Part shown: positions 23,133-30,956 of the stretch, in pieces | Layout: every line of letters begins with the position of its first letter | How positions within the stretch are numbered: position 1 is the first letter of the stretch | Assembly (NCBI GenBank): GCA_017882605.1 | Contig: JADGPE010000011.1 | Location: 1-39,496 of the forward strand | DNA from: Thermoleophilia bacterium | GTDB lineage: Bacteria; Actinomycetota; Thermoleophilia; Gaiellales; Gaiellaceae | Length of the DNA stretch: 39,496 bases | Reading direction: 5' to 3' | Made by a program: the position numbers and the translations under genes | The notes under the pieces: generated by a model | What the model saw: the letters and a program-made list of their open reading frames with translations, nothing else | What the model was told of the DNA's origin: nothing | The model's database searches: none

Positions 23133-23868
23133 TGAGGCGCGGCCGCGCCTGGCCGCGCTCGGCTTTCGCCCAACGGATGTCGAGACGCTCGCCGCCCACT
23201 TCCTCTCCGCGGAGGCGCACGGCCAGGCAAGTCACGGGCTCGCGCGGATCGAATGGCTCGAGTCGTGGCCCGAGCTCGATCCGGCGGCGCGCCCGCGCCG
23301 CCTGGTCTCGGAGCCGGGGTACGAGCGGTGGGACGGGGCAGGCGCGCTCGGCTACCTGACGCTCGCCGCCGTGGTCGCCGCTCAGCTCGACTCGCCGCCT
23401 GCTCGCTCGCGCCTCGTCGTCTGCACGCGCACGTTCCCCACCGGCACGCTCGGCTACTGGGTGCGGCAGCTCGCCGAGGGAGGCCTCGTCGCGCTGCTGA
23501 CCGCCACGTCGCCGCGACGGCTGTCGTCCCCCACAGGTGGCGACCCTCTGACCGGGACCAACCCGCTGGCGATCGCGATCCCGTCCGGCGACGGCGCTCC
23601 GATCGTCTCGGACGTCTCGATGGGGGCGGTCACGCACGGCGACGTCCTCGCAGGGCGCGCGAAGCCGGAGGAGCTCGTGCCGTTCGGCGGCCCTCAGGCA
23701 CACAAGGCCTTCGCGCTCGCGGTCGGGCTGCAGCTCCTCGTCGACGCGCTCGTCCCGGAGGAGGGGCTCGGCGCGGTCTTGCTCGTGGCGCGGCCGGAAG
23801 CGGATCCGGCACCGGCGTTCCGAGAACTGGCGGCGGGGGTACGGTTGCCCGGTGACCGTGCCCGGTGA
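23122..23868 (+). CDS. Short Ldh2-family (malate/sulfolactate/ureidoglycolate dehydrogenase-like) protein
   Basis: A 248-aa homologue of the NAD(P)-dependent Ldh2 oxidoreductases, which are normally about 330-350 aa. Retained motifs are SHGLARIEWL, GGDPLTGTNPLAIAIP with the VSDVSMGAVTHG strand, and an AHKAFALAVGLQLL segment equivalent to KGYGLAL. The region that usually reads NxNHFGxAGYW is CTRTFPTGTLGYW, so a catalytic His appears lost. About 80-100 residues of the distal domain are missing. It may be inactive or have a new role. TTG 23122 is the probable start. The end overlaps the next gene by 17 bases. Confidence 0.7.
   Translation: MRPDEARPRLAALGFRPTDVETLAAHFLSAEAHGQASHGLARIEWLESWPELDPAARPRRLVSEPGYERWDGAGALGYLTLAAVVAAQLDSPPARSRLVVCTRTFPTGTLGYWVRQLAEGGLVALLTATSPRRLSSPTGGDPLTGTNPLAIAIPSGDGAPIVSDVSMGAVTHGDVLAGRAKPEELVPFGGPQAHKAFALAVGLQLLVDALVPEEGLGAVLLVARPEADPAPAFRELAAGVRLPGDRAR
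23840..23845 (+). promoter_or_regulatory. -10 box for the cytochrome-b-like gene, inside the dehydrogenase gene
   Basis: TACGGT ends 6 bases before GTG 23852, the pattern seen at other starts. It lies within coding sequence, so it could be chance. Confidence 0.3.
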
Positions 23869-24478
23869 ACGCCTGCGTCGCCTCCTGCGCGGCGGGAGCG
23901 ACGGCAACGAGCGCCTGACGGCGGCCACGGCGGTCGTCCTTCTCGTCCTGCTCGCCGCCGAGGGGCTGACCCTGGTGGCGATCCGGCAGCTCCTGCTGCC
24001 GCACGTCTTCCTCGGCTTCCTGCTCATCCCACCGGTGCTGCTCAAGCTCGCGAGCACGGGCTGGCGGATGACGAGCTACTACCGCGGCACCGAGGAGTAC
24101 GTGCGCCGGGGTCCGCCGGCGTTCTTGCTGCGCGTCCTCGTTGCGCCCCTCGTCGTCGCCTCGACGGTGGCCCTCTTTGCGACGGGCATCGTGGTCGTCG
24201 CGCTCGGACAGCGCGGCCTTCTGCTCGGCCTCCACAAGGCGAGCTTCATCGTCTGGTTCGGCGCGATGTCGGTGCACGTGCTCGCGCACCTCCTCGAGCT
24301 GCCACGGCTCGTCACGGTCGACTGGTGGCGCCGCGACCGGCTCGCCGGTCGCCGTGCGCGACAGTTCCTGCTCGCGGGCGCCCTCGTCGCCGGCCTGATC
24401 GCCGGGATCGCTTCGATCCCGCTCGCCGACCACTGGCAGGACCGGACGACGAACGTCGTCGGTCTCGACGATCGCTAG
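23852..24478 (+). CDS. Four-helix membrane protein, b-type-cytochrome-like (DUF4405/cyt b561-like)
   Basis: A 208-aa integral membrane protein with about five hydrophobic spans, including AATAVVLLVLLAAEGLTLV, VFLGFLLIPPVLLKLA, VLVAPLVVASTVALFATGI, FIVWFGAMSVHVLAHLLEL and FLLAGALVAGLIAGIASI. Histidines at LLLPHVFLG, GLHKASF and VHVLAHLL are placed as potential axial haem ligands within or at the ends of helices, as in cytochrome b561-like or DUF4405 proteins. Redox function is an inference. The start is GTG 23852. Its TAG stop shares CTAG (24475-24478) with the convergent cupin-TPR gene. Confidence 0.7.
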   Translation: MTVPGERLRRLLRGGSDGNERLTAATAVVLLVLLAAEGLTLVAIRQLLLPHVFLGFLLIPPVLLKLASTGWRMTSYYRGTEEYVRRGPPAFLLRVLVAPLVVASTVALFATGIVVVALGQRGLLLGLHKASFIVWFGAMSVHVLAHLLELPRLVTVDWWRRDRLAGRRARQFLLAGALVAGLIAGIASIPLADHWQDRTTNVVGLDDR

Positions 24479-25098
24479 GGAAAGCCCGGTTCGCCCCGGA
24501 TCGCGGCGAAGTCGGAGTCGCGTTGTGCGTACGCGGCCCACTTCGAGTCGAGTTCGACGGCACGCTGCAGGTGCAGCAGCGCATCGAGATGCCGCCCACC
24601 CCGCGCCTCCATGCAGGCGAGGTTGTAGAGGAGCGCCGGATGGTCGGGCCGCTTCCTGAGCGCCTCCTCGTGGATGCGGACCGCTTCGTCCCAGTCCTCA
24701 CGGTTCGCGGCAGGAACGGCGGCGAACATCGCCTCCCAGGCCGAGATCTCGTACGGCGCCCCGGGCTTGCCCCCGAGGGCGAGCACGACGGTGTCCTCGT
24801 CGACCGCGACCGCGCCGCGCTGCAGGGACGGATCGCTCACGAAGACCAGCTCTCCGGCGCCAAGCTCGTGCTCGTTCCCGTCGACGGTGAAGCGCGCGCG
24901 CCCGCGCAGGACGAGGTAGATCTCCTCGTGGCCGAGCTGGCTCTCGGTGTGCGTCTCGACGATCGGCGAGCCGGCCTCGAGCGCGGTGTAGGCGTTGACG
25001 CCGAAGGCGCGGATGTCGAACCGGCGGCGAACCGGCCGCCAGACGAAGCCGTCGGATATCTCGATGCGGTCGAGCTCGTCGATGTGCGCCCAGCTCAC
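24475..25098 (-). CDS. Cupin-TPR protein, paralogue 2
   Basis: A 207-aa protein with an N-terminal cupin (about 20-110) and a C-terminal TPR-like helical tail (about 135-195; EDWDEAVRIHEEALRKRPDH, then ALLYNLACMEARGG and LLHLQRAVELD). The cupin start (IVETHTES, HEEIYLVLRG) keeps one His and a Glu but not the HxH pair of catalytic cupins, so it may bind a small ligand. It is clearly homologous to the upstream gene, giving a tandem duplication. GTG 25098 overlaps that gene's stop. This is the last gene of the five-gene operon. Confidence 0.78.
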   Translation of the reverse strand: MSWAHIDELDRIEISDGFVWRPVRRRFDIRAFGVNAYTALEAGSPIVETHTESQLGHEEIYLVLRGRARFTVDGNEHELGAGELVFVSDPSLQRGAVAVDEDTVVLALGGKPGAPYEISAWEAMFAAVPAANREDWDEAVRIHEEALRKRPDHPALLYNLACMEARGGRHLDALLHLQRAVELDSKWAAYAQRDSDFAAIRGEPGFP

Positions 25099-25745
25099 GC
25101 TGTCAGCTCCGCATACCGCGTGTCCTCGCGCAGCGAGACCAGGTCGTCGTCATCGGCGGCGTACTCGAGCACGTCGCGGTTCAACGCGACGGCGCGACGC
25201 AGATAGTCGAAGGCAGCATCAGCATCGCCCGCGAGCGCCTCGACGCACGCGGCGTTGTAGCTGCCCTGCCAGGCGTCCGGTTCGCGCGCGAGCGCCTCCT
25301 GCATCGTCTCGCGGGCCCGGGCCGCGTCCCCGTTCCGCAGGAACGAGAACGCGACGTAGAAGTCCTCCCAGCCCGACGGCGTGAAGGCTTCGCCGGCCTT
25401 GGCGCCGACCGCGAGCACGATCGTCCCCGCCTCGAGCGCTGTCGCCGTGCGAAAGGTCCCGGGCCGCGCGTGCACGAGCGTTCCCGGCACCGCCGCGAAC
25501 GTCTCCTCGCCGAGCGTGAACTCCGCCGCGCCGCGAACGACGACGTAGAGCTCCTCGTCTCCGTTCGGCTCGCGGTGCGGCTCGATCACCCGGTCGCCGG
25601 CCTGCTCTGCCTCCCAGGCGTTGACGCCGAAGGGACGGACGCCGATGCGCCGGCGCAGCGGCCTCAGGAGGAGCGTGCCGTCGGTCGACCTGTGCCGGTC
25701 GAGGTCGTCCAGCGAGAGGATCTGGTAGCCGGGAGCGCTGCTCAT
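25095..25745 (-). CDS. Cupin-TPR protein, paralogue 1
   Basis: A 216-aa paralogue of the following gene. Shared landmarks are RRRIGVRPFGVNAW (RRRFDIRAFGVNAY in the copy), IEPHREPNGDEELYVVVRG, an IVLAVGAKAGEAFTPSGWE loop and the TPR-like NAACVEALAGDADAAFDYL. Residues 20-120 form the cupin barrel and 130-205 the helical repeats. It could be a sensor or scaffold with ligand-regulated protein contacts; this is inference. ATG 25745 overlaps the DUF1028 stop (ATGA). An N-terminal extension of the frame to 26525 is antisense-like and was dropped. Confidence 0.78.
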   Translation of the reverse strand: MSSAPGYQILSLDDLDRHRSTDGTLLLRPLRRRIGVRPFGVNAWEAEQAGDRVIEPHREPNGDEELYVVVRGAAEFTLGEETFAAVPGTLVHARPGTFRTATALEAGTIVLAVGAKAGEAFTPSGWEDFYVAFSFLRNGDAARARETMQEALAREPDAWQGSYNAACVEALAGDADAAFDYLRRAVALNRDVLEYAADDDDLVSLREDTRYAELTA

Positions 25746-26593
25746 CGCGCGCGCAGCTCCGCAAGCACGACCGGGTCGACGCGCTCGACGCCGTCGACGC
25801 GCTCCTCGAGGTTCTCCGTCCCGGCCCAATCGCCAAACGCGCGCTCCAGCAGGCCGTCGTAGCCGAGGGCCTGGAGGCGCTGGACGAGCTCCGCCCGCAA
25901 CGCGTCGTCGACTTCGACCCACGCCTCGCGCGGCGTGCGGCCGAAGAGCAGTGAATGAAGCCCGTTCAGACGCGCGAGCTCGGCGACCGGCCGCTCGTGA
26001 TCGTCCACCCGCAGATCGACGAGAATGTCGCTGAGACGGCCGTAGCCGCCTTCGCGCTCCACGACGAGGAGCGCAGCCGACTGCTGGCCGCGCCGGTCCC
26101 CGCCGGCCGCCTGGGCCGCCGCGAGGCATTCGAGCAGGCGCTCGGCCAGCGGCCGCCCCGCGGTGGCGCCGAACGCCGTCGCGAGCGCCGCAACCGTCTC
26201 TGCGCCGACGAGGATGTTCCCCTGGGCGGCGAAGCACGGCCCCGTGAGGCCGCCCGCCCAGTCCATGCACTCGCCGCCCGTGAAGCTCGCGCTGCCCCCG
26301 CGCCCGTCGACCACGCCGAGCTGGCGCTGGTCGCGCTCGGCGTCGGCTGCCGTGAGCCTGTCGACCACCTCCTGCGCGCTCGACCCGCCGCGCAAGAGCG
26401 CGAGGCCGTCCGGTCCGTAGCGCGGGTTGGCATAGGCTTGAGTCGCGATCGCTCCGACGCCGGGCTCCGCCCAGGGGACGACCGAGCCGACCGCCAGGAA
26501 CTTCGACTGGGTCGCGACGCCCCACTGGCCTGCGTCGAGGTCGCAGGCCGCGATCGAGTACGTCGCGACGACCGGGCTCCCCGCCCTAGCCAT
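25742..26593 (-). CDS. DUF1028 family protein (putative Ntn-hydrolase-like)
   Basis: A 283-aa DUF1028 protein. Signature segments are TYSIAACDLDAGQWGVATQ, SKFLAVGSVVPWAEPGVGA, QAYANPRYGPDGLALL, SFTGGECMDWAGG, AAQGNILVG and GGDRRGQQSAALLV, all conserved in the family. The fold is thought to resemble N-terminal-nucleophile hydrolases, but no self-processing site is obvious and no substrate is established. ATG 26593 overlaps the upstream 88-aa gene by 8 bases. Some DUF1028 proteins carry extra peptidoglycan-binding or repeat domains; here the TPR-containing neighbours may play that part. Confidence 0.85.
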   Translation of the reverse strand: MARAGSPVVATYSIAACDLDAGQWGVATQSKFLAVGSVVPWAEPGVGAIATQAYANPRYGPDGLALLRGGSSAQEVVDRLTAADAERDQRQLGVVDGRGGSASFTGGECMDWAGGLTGPCFAAQGNILVGAETVAALATAFGATAGRPLAERLLECLAAAQAAGGDRRGQQSAALLVVEREGGYGRLSDILVDLRVDDHERPVAELARLNGLHSLLFGRTPREAWVEVDDALRAELVQRLQALGYDGLLERAFGDWAGTENLEERVDGVERVDPVVLAELRAR

Positions 26594-26852
26594 ACGTCAG
26601 CTCGGTCAGATCGAGCTCGAGCAGCGCAGCGTCGGCGACGAGCGCGCTCGCGACCTCCGGCCGCGCGAGTGCCGCCTTGACCTCCTCCGCGCTGCTCGCT
26701 CGGATCACGACAGGACGGCCCTGCCTGTGCGCTGCCCGTAGAGCGTCGATGTCGATCGTGTCGAGCACCAGAGCGTCCGCAAGGTCCAGTTCCCCCTCGA
26801 GGGCGATCTCGGGGACGCGGCGACCGGTTGCTCCGAACCAGCGCTCTCTCAC
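26586..26852 (-). CDS. Small hypothetical protein between UPF0173 and DUF1028
   Basis: An 88-aa soluble protein, unrecognised. Its beta-alpha character (VPEIALEGELDLADALVLD, VIRASSAEEVKAALARP, ALLELDLTELTYG) suggests a small alpha/beta fold, perhaps two repeated beta-alpha units. GTG 26852 overlaps the UPF0173 stop by 4 bases and the end overlaps DUF1028 by 8 bases, so it is embedded in the coupled operon and very likely translated. No cysteine or membrane segment is present. Confidence 0.65.
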   Translation of the reverse strand: MRERWFGATGRRVPEIALEGELDLADALVLDTIDIDALRAAHRQGRPVVIRASSAEEVKAALARPEVASALVADAALLELDLTELTYG

Positions 26853-27538
26853 AGTTCGATCGTGTCCCCGGGCTCGATCCGCTCGACCTGCGCCTTGGTC
26901 AGCTCGGCGAGCGCGTCCGGCGTGCCGGTGAGGAGCGGGAACGTTCCCCAGTGCGACGGGACGCAGCGCGGGTTGCCGAGCAGTTCGAGCGCGACCGCCG
27001 CCTCTTCCGGGCCCATCGTGAACCAGTCGCCGATCGGCAGCACGACGAGGTCGGGCTCGTGGATGCGAGCGATCAACTGCATGTCGCCGAACACGCACGT
27101 GTCGCCGGCGAAGTAGATCGTCCGGCCCTCTTCGAGCCGAATCACGATCCCGCACGACTCGCCGAGGTACTCGCCCTCATCCGAGCTCGAGGAATGGAAG
27201 GCGTTGACGAGGCTGAAGCGGATGCCGTCGATCTCCTGCGAGCCGCCCTTGTTGATCCCCGGCAACTGGCCGACGTTGGCGCCCTGCTTGCCGAGCCAGC
27301 TCTTGACCTCGACCTGCGCGACGATCTGCGCGTCCGGCCAGCGCTGTGACAGGGACGGCGTCTCACCGGCATGGTCGCCGTGGCCGTGCGTGACGGCGAT
27401 CATGTCGACGCGTTCGGGCTCCTTCTCCGAGTCCGGCGTCTTCGGGTTACCGGCCAGGAACGGGTCGACGTAGATGCGGTTTCCGCGATCGGAGTCGATG
27501 CGGAAGGCTGCGTGACCGAGCCAGGTGAGTGTCGCCAT
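26849..27538 (-). CDS. UPF0173 metal-dependent hydrolase (metallo-beta-lactamase fold)
   Basis: A 229-aa MBL-fold hydrolase of the UPF0173 family. The metal motif HGHGDH follows VDMIAVT at about residue 50. A later AFHSSSS histidine, the FAGDTCVFGD aspartate and a SHWGTFPLL histidine complete the dinuclear zinc site. The start TLTWLGHAAFRI is typical. Substrate unknown; related proteins cleave phosphodiesters or lactone-like bonds. It is the first gene of the five-gene operon. ATG 27538 has a Shine-Dalgarno AAAGGA and an upstream TATGCT, so this operon is leadered. Confidence 0.9.
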   Translation of the reverse strand: MATLTWLGHAAFRIDSDRGNRIYVDPFLAGNPKTPDSEKEPERVDMIAVTHGHGDHAGETPSLSQRWPDAQIVAQVEVKSWLGKQGANVGQLPGINKGGSQEIDGIRFSLVNAFHSSSSDEGEYLGESCGIVIRLEEGRTIYFAGDTCVFGDMQLIARIHEPDLVVLPIGDWFTMGPEEAAVALELLGNPRCVPSHWGTFPLLTGTPDALAELTKAQVERIEPGDTIEL

Positions 27539-27543
27539 GCGAA

Positions 27544-27574
27544 TCCTTTCGCGCGAGTTTGCGCGGTGAGCATA
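27544..27574 (-). promoter_or_regulatory. -10 box and Shine-Dalgarno of the UPF0173 operon
   Basis: On the minus strand TATGCT (27574-27569) lies 30 bases before ATG 27538, and AAAGGA (27549-27544) lies 5 bases before it. The 5' leader would be about 23 bases. Confidence 0.5.
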
Positions 27575-27611
27575 GAAGGACCGTCGGCCCCGAGAGCGAA
27601 GCTAACGACTC

Positions 27612-27986
27612 GTGGGACGTCGAGCGCTTCCGGCTCTGCTCGCGGTCGTTGCCGCGGTCGCCGACGCCCGTGGAGCGCATGGCCTGGCATTCGACGCGCT
27701 GTTCGCGGCGATCCCCTTCACAGCGGTCACCGCGCTCGTCTGCTTCGGGGAACACCTCGAGCATCGGGCAGGCTCGCTGTCCGGCCTCCAGTCGCTGCTC
27801 TGGGGCCTCTCGCTTGCCCTCCTCGTGCTCTCGTGCGCCGCCCGTTCGCCGGCGACCCAGACGCACACGCTGCCGCCGCTCGGCGCGTCGGCGCTCATTG
27901 CGTGTCTCGCGGTGTTCGGGCTCAAGCTCGCGCTCACAGGGCTCCCGTACCTGCGCCGCCTGGCGCTGCATCCCGCGAAGCCGTAG
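27612..27986 (+). CDS. Small membrane protein
   Basis: A 124-aa protein with about four hydrophobic segments (LPALLAVVAAVADARGA, FAAIPFTAVTALVCF, LLWGLSLALLVLSCAA, SALIACLAVFGLKLALTG) and few charges outside a basic C-terminus. GEHLEHRAG lies between spans 2 and 3. I do not recognise the family. It is monocistronic, divergent from UPF0173 and convergent on nuoN, whose stop is one base beyond its TAG. GTG 27612 is the start by default. The alternative that it is a spurious frame is weakened by clean hydrophobic periodicity. Confidence 0.6.
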   Translation: MGRRALPALLAVVAAVADARGAHGLAFDALFAAIPFTAVTALVCFGEHLEHRAGSLSGLQSLLWGLSLALLVLSCAARSPATQTHTLPPLGASALIACLAVFGLKLALTGLPYLRRLALHPAKP

Positions 27987-27987
27987 T

Positions 27988-29454
27988 TCAGAGCGGCAGC
28001 GCGGCCGCCGCCGACCGGGCCACGTCGATCAGCGGCTGGACGGCGAAGAACGAGCCGACCGTGACCGCGACGCAGATCAGCACGCCGAGCCCGAGCAGCA
28101 GCTCCCGCGGGGGCGACCCGCCTGCAGGCGCGAGCTGGAGCTCCGCGGCGTCGCGGAAGTACATCGCGCGCACGACCCCGAGGTAGTAGTAGGCCGAGAT
28201 CATCGTCGCGATCACGCCGGCGACGATCAGCCACCAGAACCCATGGTTGTAAGCAGCGGCGAAGACGTAGAACTTGCCGATGAAGCCGCCGGTGAGCGGA
28301 AAGCCGAGCATCCCGAGCAGGAAGATCCACATCGAGACACCGAGCAGCGGCCGCTCCCAGCCGAAGCCGGCAAGGTTCTGCAGTGTCACCGGCACACCGA
28401 GCTCGCGCTCGCGCGCCGCGACCACCGCGAACGCGCCGAGGGACATCGCCGCGTATGGGATGAGGTAGTACATGAGCGCTCGCTCACCGAGGGGGCTCGC
28501 GGCGGCGACCGCGATCAACATGAACCCCGCGTGCGAGACGGACGAGTAGGCGAGGATCCGTTTCACGTTCCGCTGTACGAGCGCGGCGAGGTTGCCCCAC
28601 GCGAGCGAGATGCAGGCGATCACCGCGATTGCGTAGCGCCAGAGGTGCTCGTCCTGTGGGAACGCGACTGCCAGCACGCGGTAGGTCACGACGAGCGCTG
28701 CGATCTTCGTGGCCGACGCCATGAACGCGGTCACGGGCGTCGGTGCGCCCTGGTAGACGTCCGGTGTCCACATGTGGAACGGCGCCGCCGACGCCTTGAA
28801 CGCCAGCCCGACGAGGATCATCGCCAGCCCGACGACGAGCATCGAGGCGTGGCCGTGCCCGTAGCTCCCGATCTTGTCGAACGAGAGCTGGCCGGTCTCA
28901 CCGTAGACCAGTGCAGAGCCGAAGAGCAGCGTCGCCGACCCGAATGCCCCGACGACGAGGTACTTGAGGCCTGCCTCGAGCGATCCGATCAGGTCGATGT
29001 CGATCGCCGTCAGCACGTAGAGCGCGATCGAGAACCACTCGAGCCCGAGGAAGAGCGTCATCAGGTTCGATGCCTGCACGAAGAAGGCCATTCCCGCACC
29101 GGCCGCCGTCAGCAGCGCGAAGTACTCGGCAATGTGCTCGTCGCGCAGCCGCTCGCGGTAGGAGACCAGCACCGCCACGGCGCCCGACCCGGCGATCAGC
29201 ACCTGTGCCAGCGCCGCCCAGCGGTCGCGGAAGAGCGAATCGTGGACGATCGTGGTGGCGACAGGGCTTTTCACGTCCACTACGACCGCAAAGACGAACG
29301 CGGCGACGAAGCCTGCAAACCCCGTGCAGGCCGCCACGGCCCGGCGCGGCCCGGCCGGCACGAACACCGCGATCATCAGCAGCATGCCTGCTGCGATGAG
29401 CAACGCCAGCGACGGCGAGATCGCGAACCAGTCGACGTGCGGCTTGTCGATCAC
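27988..29454 (-). CDS. nuoN: NADH-quinone oxidoreductase subunit N
   Basis: A 488-aa antiporter-like membrane subunit of complex I, with about 14 spans. Characteristic segments are LGLEWFSIALYVLTA, the lysine-bearing GLAFKASAAPFHMWTPDVY, APTPVTAFMASATK and AYSSVSHAGFML. It forms part of the proton-translocating arm. Length is normal (E. coli about 485). GTG 29454 overlaps the nuoM stop (GTGA). It is the last gene of the nuo cluster, and a convergent gene ends next to it. Confidence 0.95.
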   Translation of the reverse strand: MIDKPHVDWFAISPSLALLIAAGMLLMIAVFVPAGPRRAVAACTGFAGFVAAFVFAVVVDVKSPVATTIVHDSLFRDRWAALAQVLIAGSGAVAVLVSYRERLRDEHIAEYFALLTAAGAGMAFFVQASNLMTLFLGLEWFSIALYVLTAIDIDLIGSLEAGLKYLVVGAFGSATLLFGSALVYGETGQLSFDKIGSYGHGHASMLVVGLAMILVGLAFKASAAPFHMWTPDVYQGAPTPVTAFMASATKIAALVVTYRVLAVAFPQDEHLWRYAIAVIACISLAWGNLAALVQRNVKRILAYSSVSHAGFMLIAVAAASPLGERALMYYLIPYAAMSLGAFAVVAARERELGVPVTLQNLAGFGWERPLLGVSMWIFLLGMLGFPLTGGFIGKFYVFAAAYNHGFWWLIVAGVIATMISAYYYLGVVRAMYFRDAAELQLAPAGGSPPRELLLGLGVLICVAVTVGSFFAVQPLIDVARSAAAALPL

Positions 29455-30956
29455 GGTGCGTACCTCGTCCACTGGCCGCTCTGACCGAGCGTCGTTGTGA
29501 GATAGCCGCCGGTGGGCGTGATCACCTGCGTCAGCGCGCGATTGCCGCCGAACGCATGGCCCGACACGAGGTTCGGCCACGCTGAGAGCCCGAGCAGGCA
29601 GAGGACGAGCGGCACGACGACGGCGAGCTCTCCGAGCCGCAGGTCGAGCGCCGCGTCCGTGACAGCCGGGCCGGGCTCCTGGTGCAGCACGCCCGAGATC
29701 GCCCGCAGCATGTACATCGCGGCCAGCACGATCCCCGCGGCCCCGATCACGGCCCACGCCCAGCCCTGCCGGAAGACGCCGGCCAGGATCAGGAACTCAC
29801 CCGCGAACGACGTCGAGAGCGGCACCGCGAGCGCGATGATCCCGGTCGTCATCACCAGCGTGGCGAGCGCGGGCCGCCCACGCGCCATGCCCCCGAGCCG
29901 TGCGAACTCGCCGGTCGAGGTGCGCCGCTCGACCATGCCGGCGAGCAGGAAGAGCGCGGCGGAGACCAGCGCGTGGTTGACGATCTGCAGCACCGCGCCG
30001 TCAAAACCCAGGTCGTTGAAGGCGAAGAGCCCGAGCACGATCAGACCGGCCTGTGCGAGTGACGAGTACAGCACGACGCCGCGGAAGTCGGGGGCGCGGA
30101 ACGCGAGCAGCGACCCGTAGACGAGCGAGATCGACGCGAGCACGAGCAGGACGTAGCGCCAGTCGTGGGCGACGGTCGGGAACGTCGGGATCACGATGCG
30201 CAGCAGCCCGTAGAGGCCGGCCTTGCCGACCACGCCCGAGAGCACCGCCGACACCTCGGGCGGAGACTCGCGGTAGGTGATCGGCAGCCAGCCGTGCAAC
30301 GGGAACAGCGGCGATTTGATGGCGAACGCGACGACGAAGCCCAGGAAGAGCCACGTCGACGAGCTCGTGCCCATCTTGGTCAGGTCGAAGGTCCCCTGCT
30401 GGAGGCCGAGCACGACGATCGCGGCGAGCATCAGCAGCGAGCCCACGACCGTGTAGACGACGAAGGTGATCGTCGCGCGCATGCGGTTCGAGCCGCCCCA
30501 GACGCCGATCAGGATGTAGAGCGGGATCAGCATCGCCTCGAAGAAGGCGTAGAAGAGCAGCAGGTCCTGTGCGGTGAAGACGCCGACGATCGCGCCGGTG
30601 AGGAACAGCATCAGTGCGAAGTAGGCGCGGCCCCGTTCACGTCCCGCCCACCAGCCGTAGATCGTGCACGCCGCCATCACGACGACCGTCATCCCGACGA
30701 ACCAGAGCGAGAACGCGTACTGGCCGATGTGATAGCTGACTCCGAGGTCGCTGAACCACTGGCGGTTCTGTGCGAACTGGAGCGCGGGCGAGTTGAAATC
30801 GAACTTCGAGGCGCTCGTGATCCAGAACCCCACCTCGATCAGAGAGATCAGCGCCGCGAGCGACCCGAGCCAGTACGAGGTCAGCGGTGCGACCGCCACG
30901 AGCAACGCGCCGCCGAGCGGCAGCAGGATGAGGATGGTCGTCAGCCAGCTCGCCAT
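29451..30956 (-). CDS. nuoM: NADH-quinone oxidoreductase subunit M
   Basis: A 501-aa antiporter-like membrane subunit of complex I. Seen: FYAFFEAMLIPLYILIGVWGG with the conserved glutamate, AFAIKSPLFPLHGWLP with the conserved lysine, a GVVGKAGLYGLLRI helix and SSLAQAGLIVLG. About 14 spans, normal length. ATG 30956 shares its first base with the nuoL stop (TGATG), so translation is coupled. Confidence 0.95.
   Translation of the reverse strand: MASWLTTILILLPLGGALLVAVAPLTSYWLGSLAALISLIEVGFWITSASKFDFNSPALQFAQNRQWFSDLGVSYHIGQYAFSLWFVGMTVVVMAACTIYGWWAGRERGRAYFALMLFLTGAIVGVFTAQDLLLFYAFFEAMLIPLYILIGVWGGSNRMRATITFVVYTVVGSLLMLAAIVVLGLQQGTFDLTKMGTSSSTWLFLGFVVAFAIKSPLFPLHGWLPITYRESPPEVSAVLSGVVGKAGLYGLLRIVIPTFPTVAHDWRYVLLVLASISLVYGSLLAFRAPDFRGVVLYSSLAQAGLIVLGLFAFNDLGFDGAVLQIVNHALVSAALFLLAGMVERRTSTGEFARLGGMARGRPALATLVMTTGIIALAVPLSTSFAGEFLILAGVFRQGWAWAVIGAAGIVLAAMYMLRAISGVLHQEPGPAVTDAALDLRLGELAVVVPLVLCLLGLSAWPNLVSGHAFGGNRALTQVITPTGGYLTTTLGQSGQWTRYAP

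Noticed and set aside
27529-29484. Long plus-strand open frame opposite nuoN
   Set aside because: GC-rich third positions keep opposite frames open. Composition is Arg/Glu/Asp/His-rich low-complexity, and the minus strand encodes a clear NuoN.
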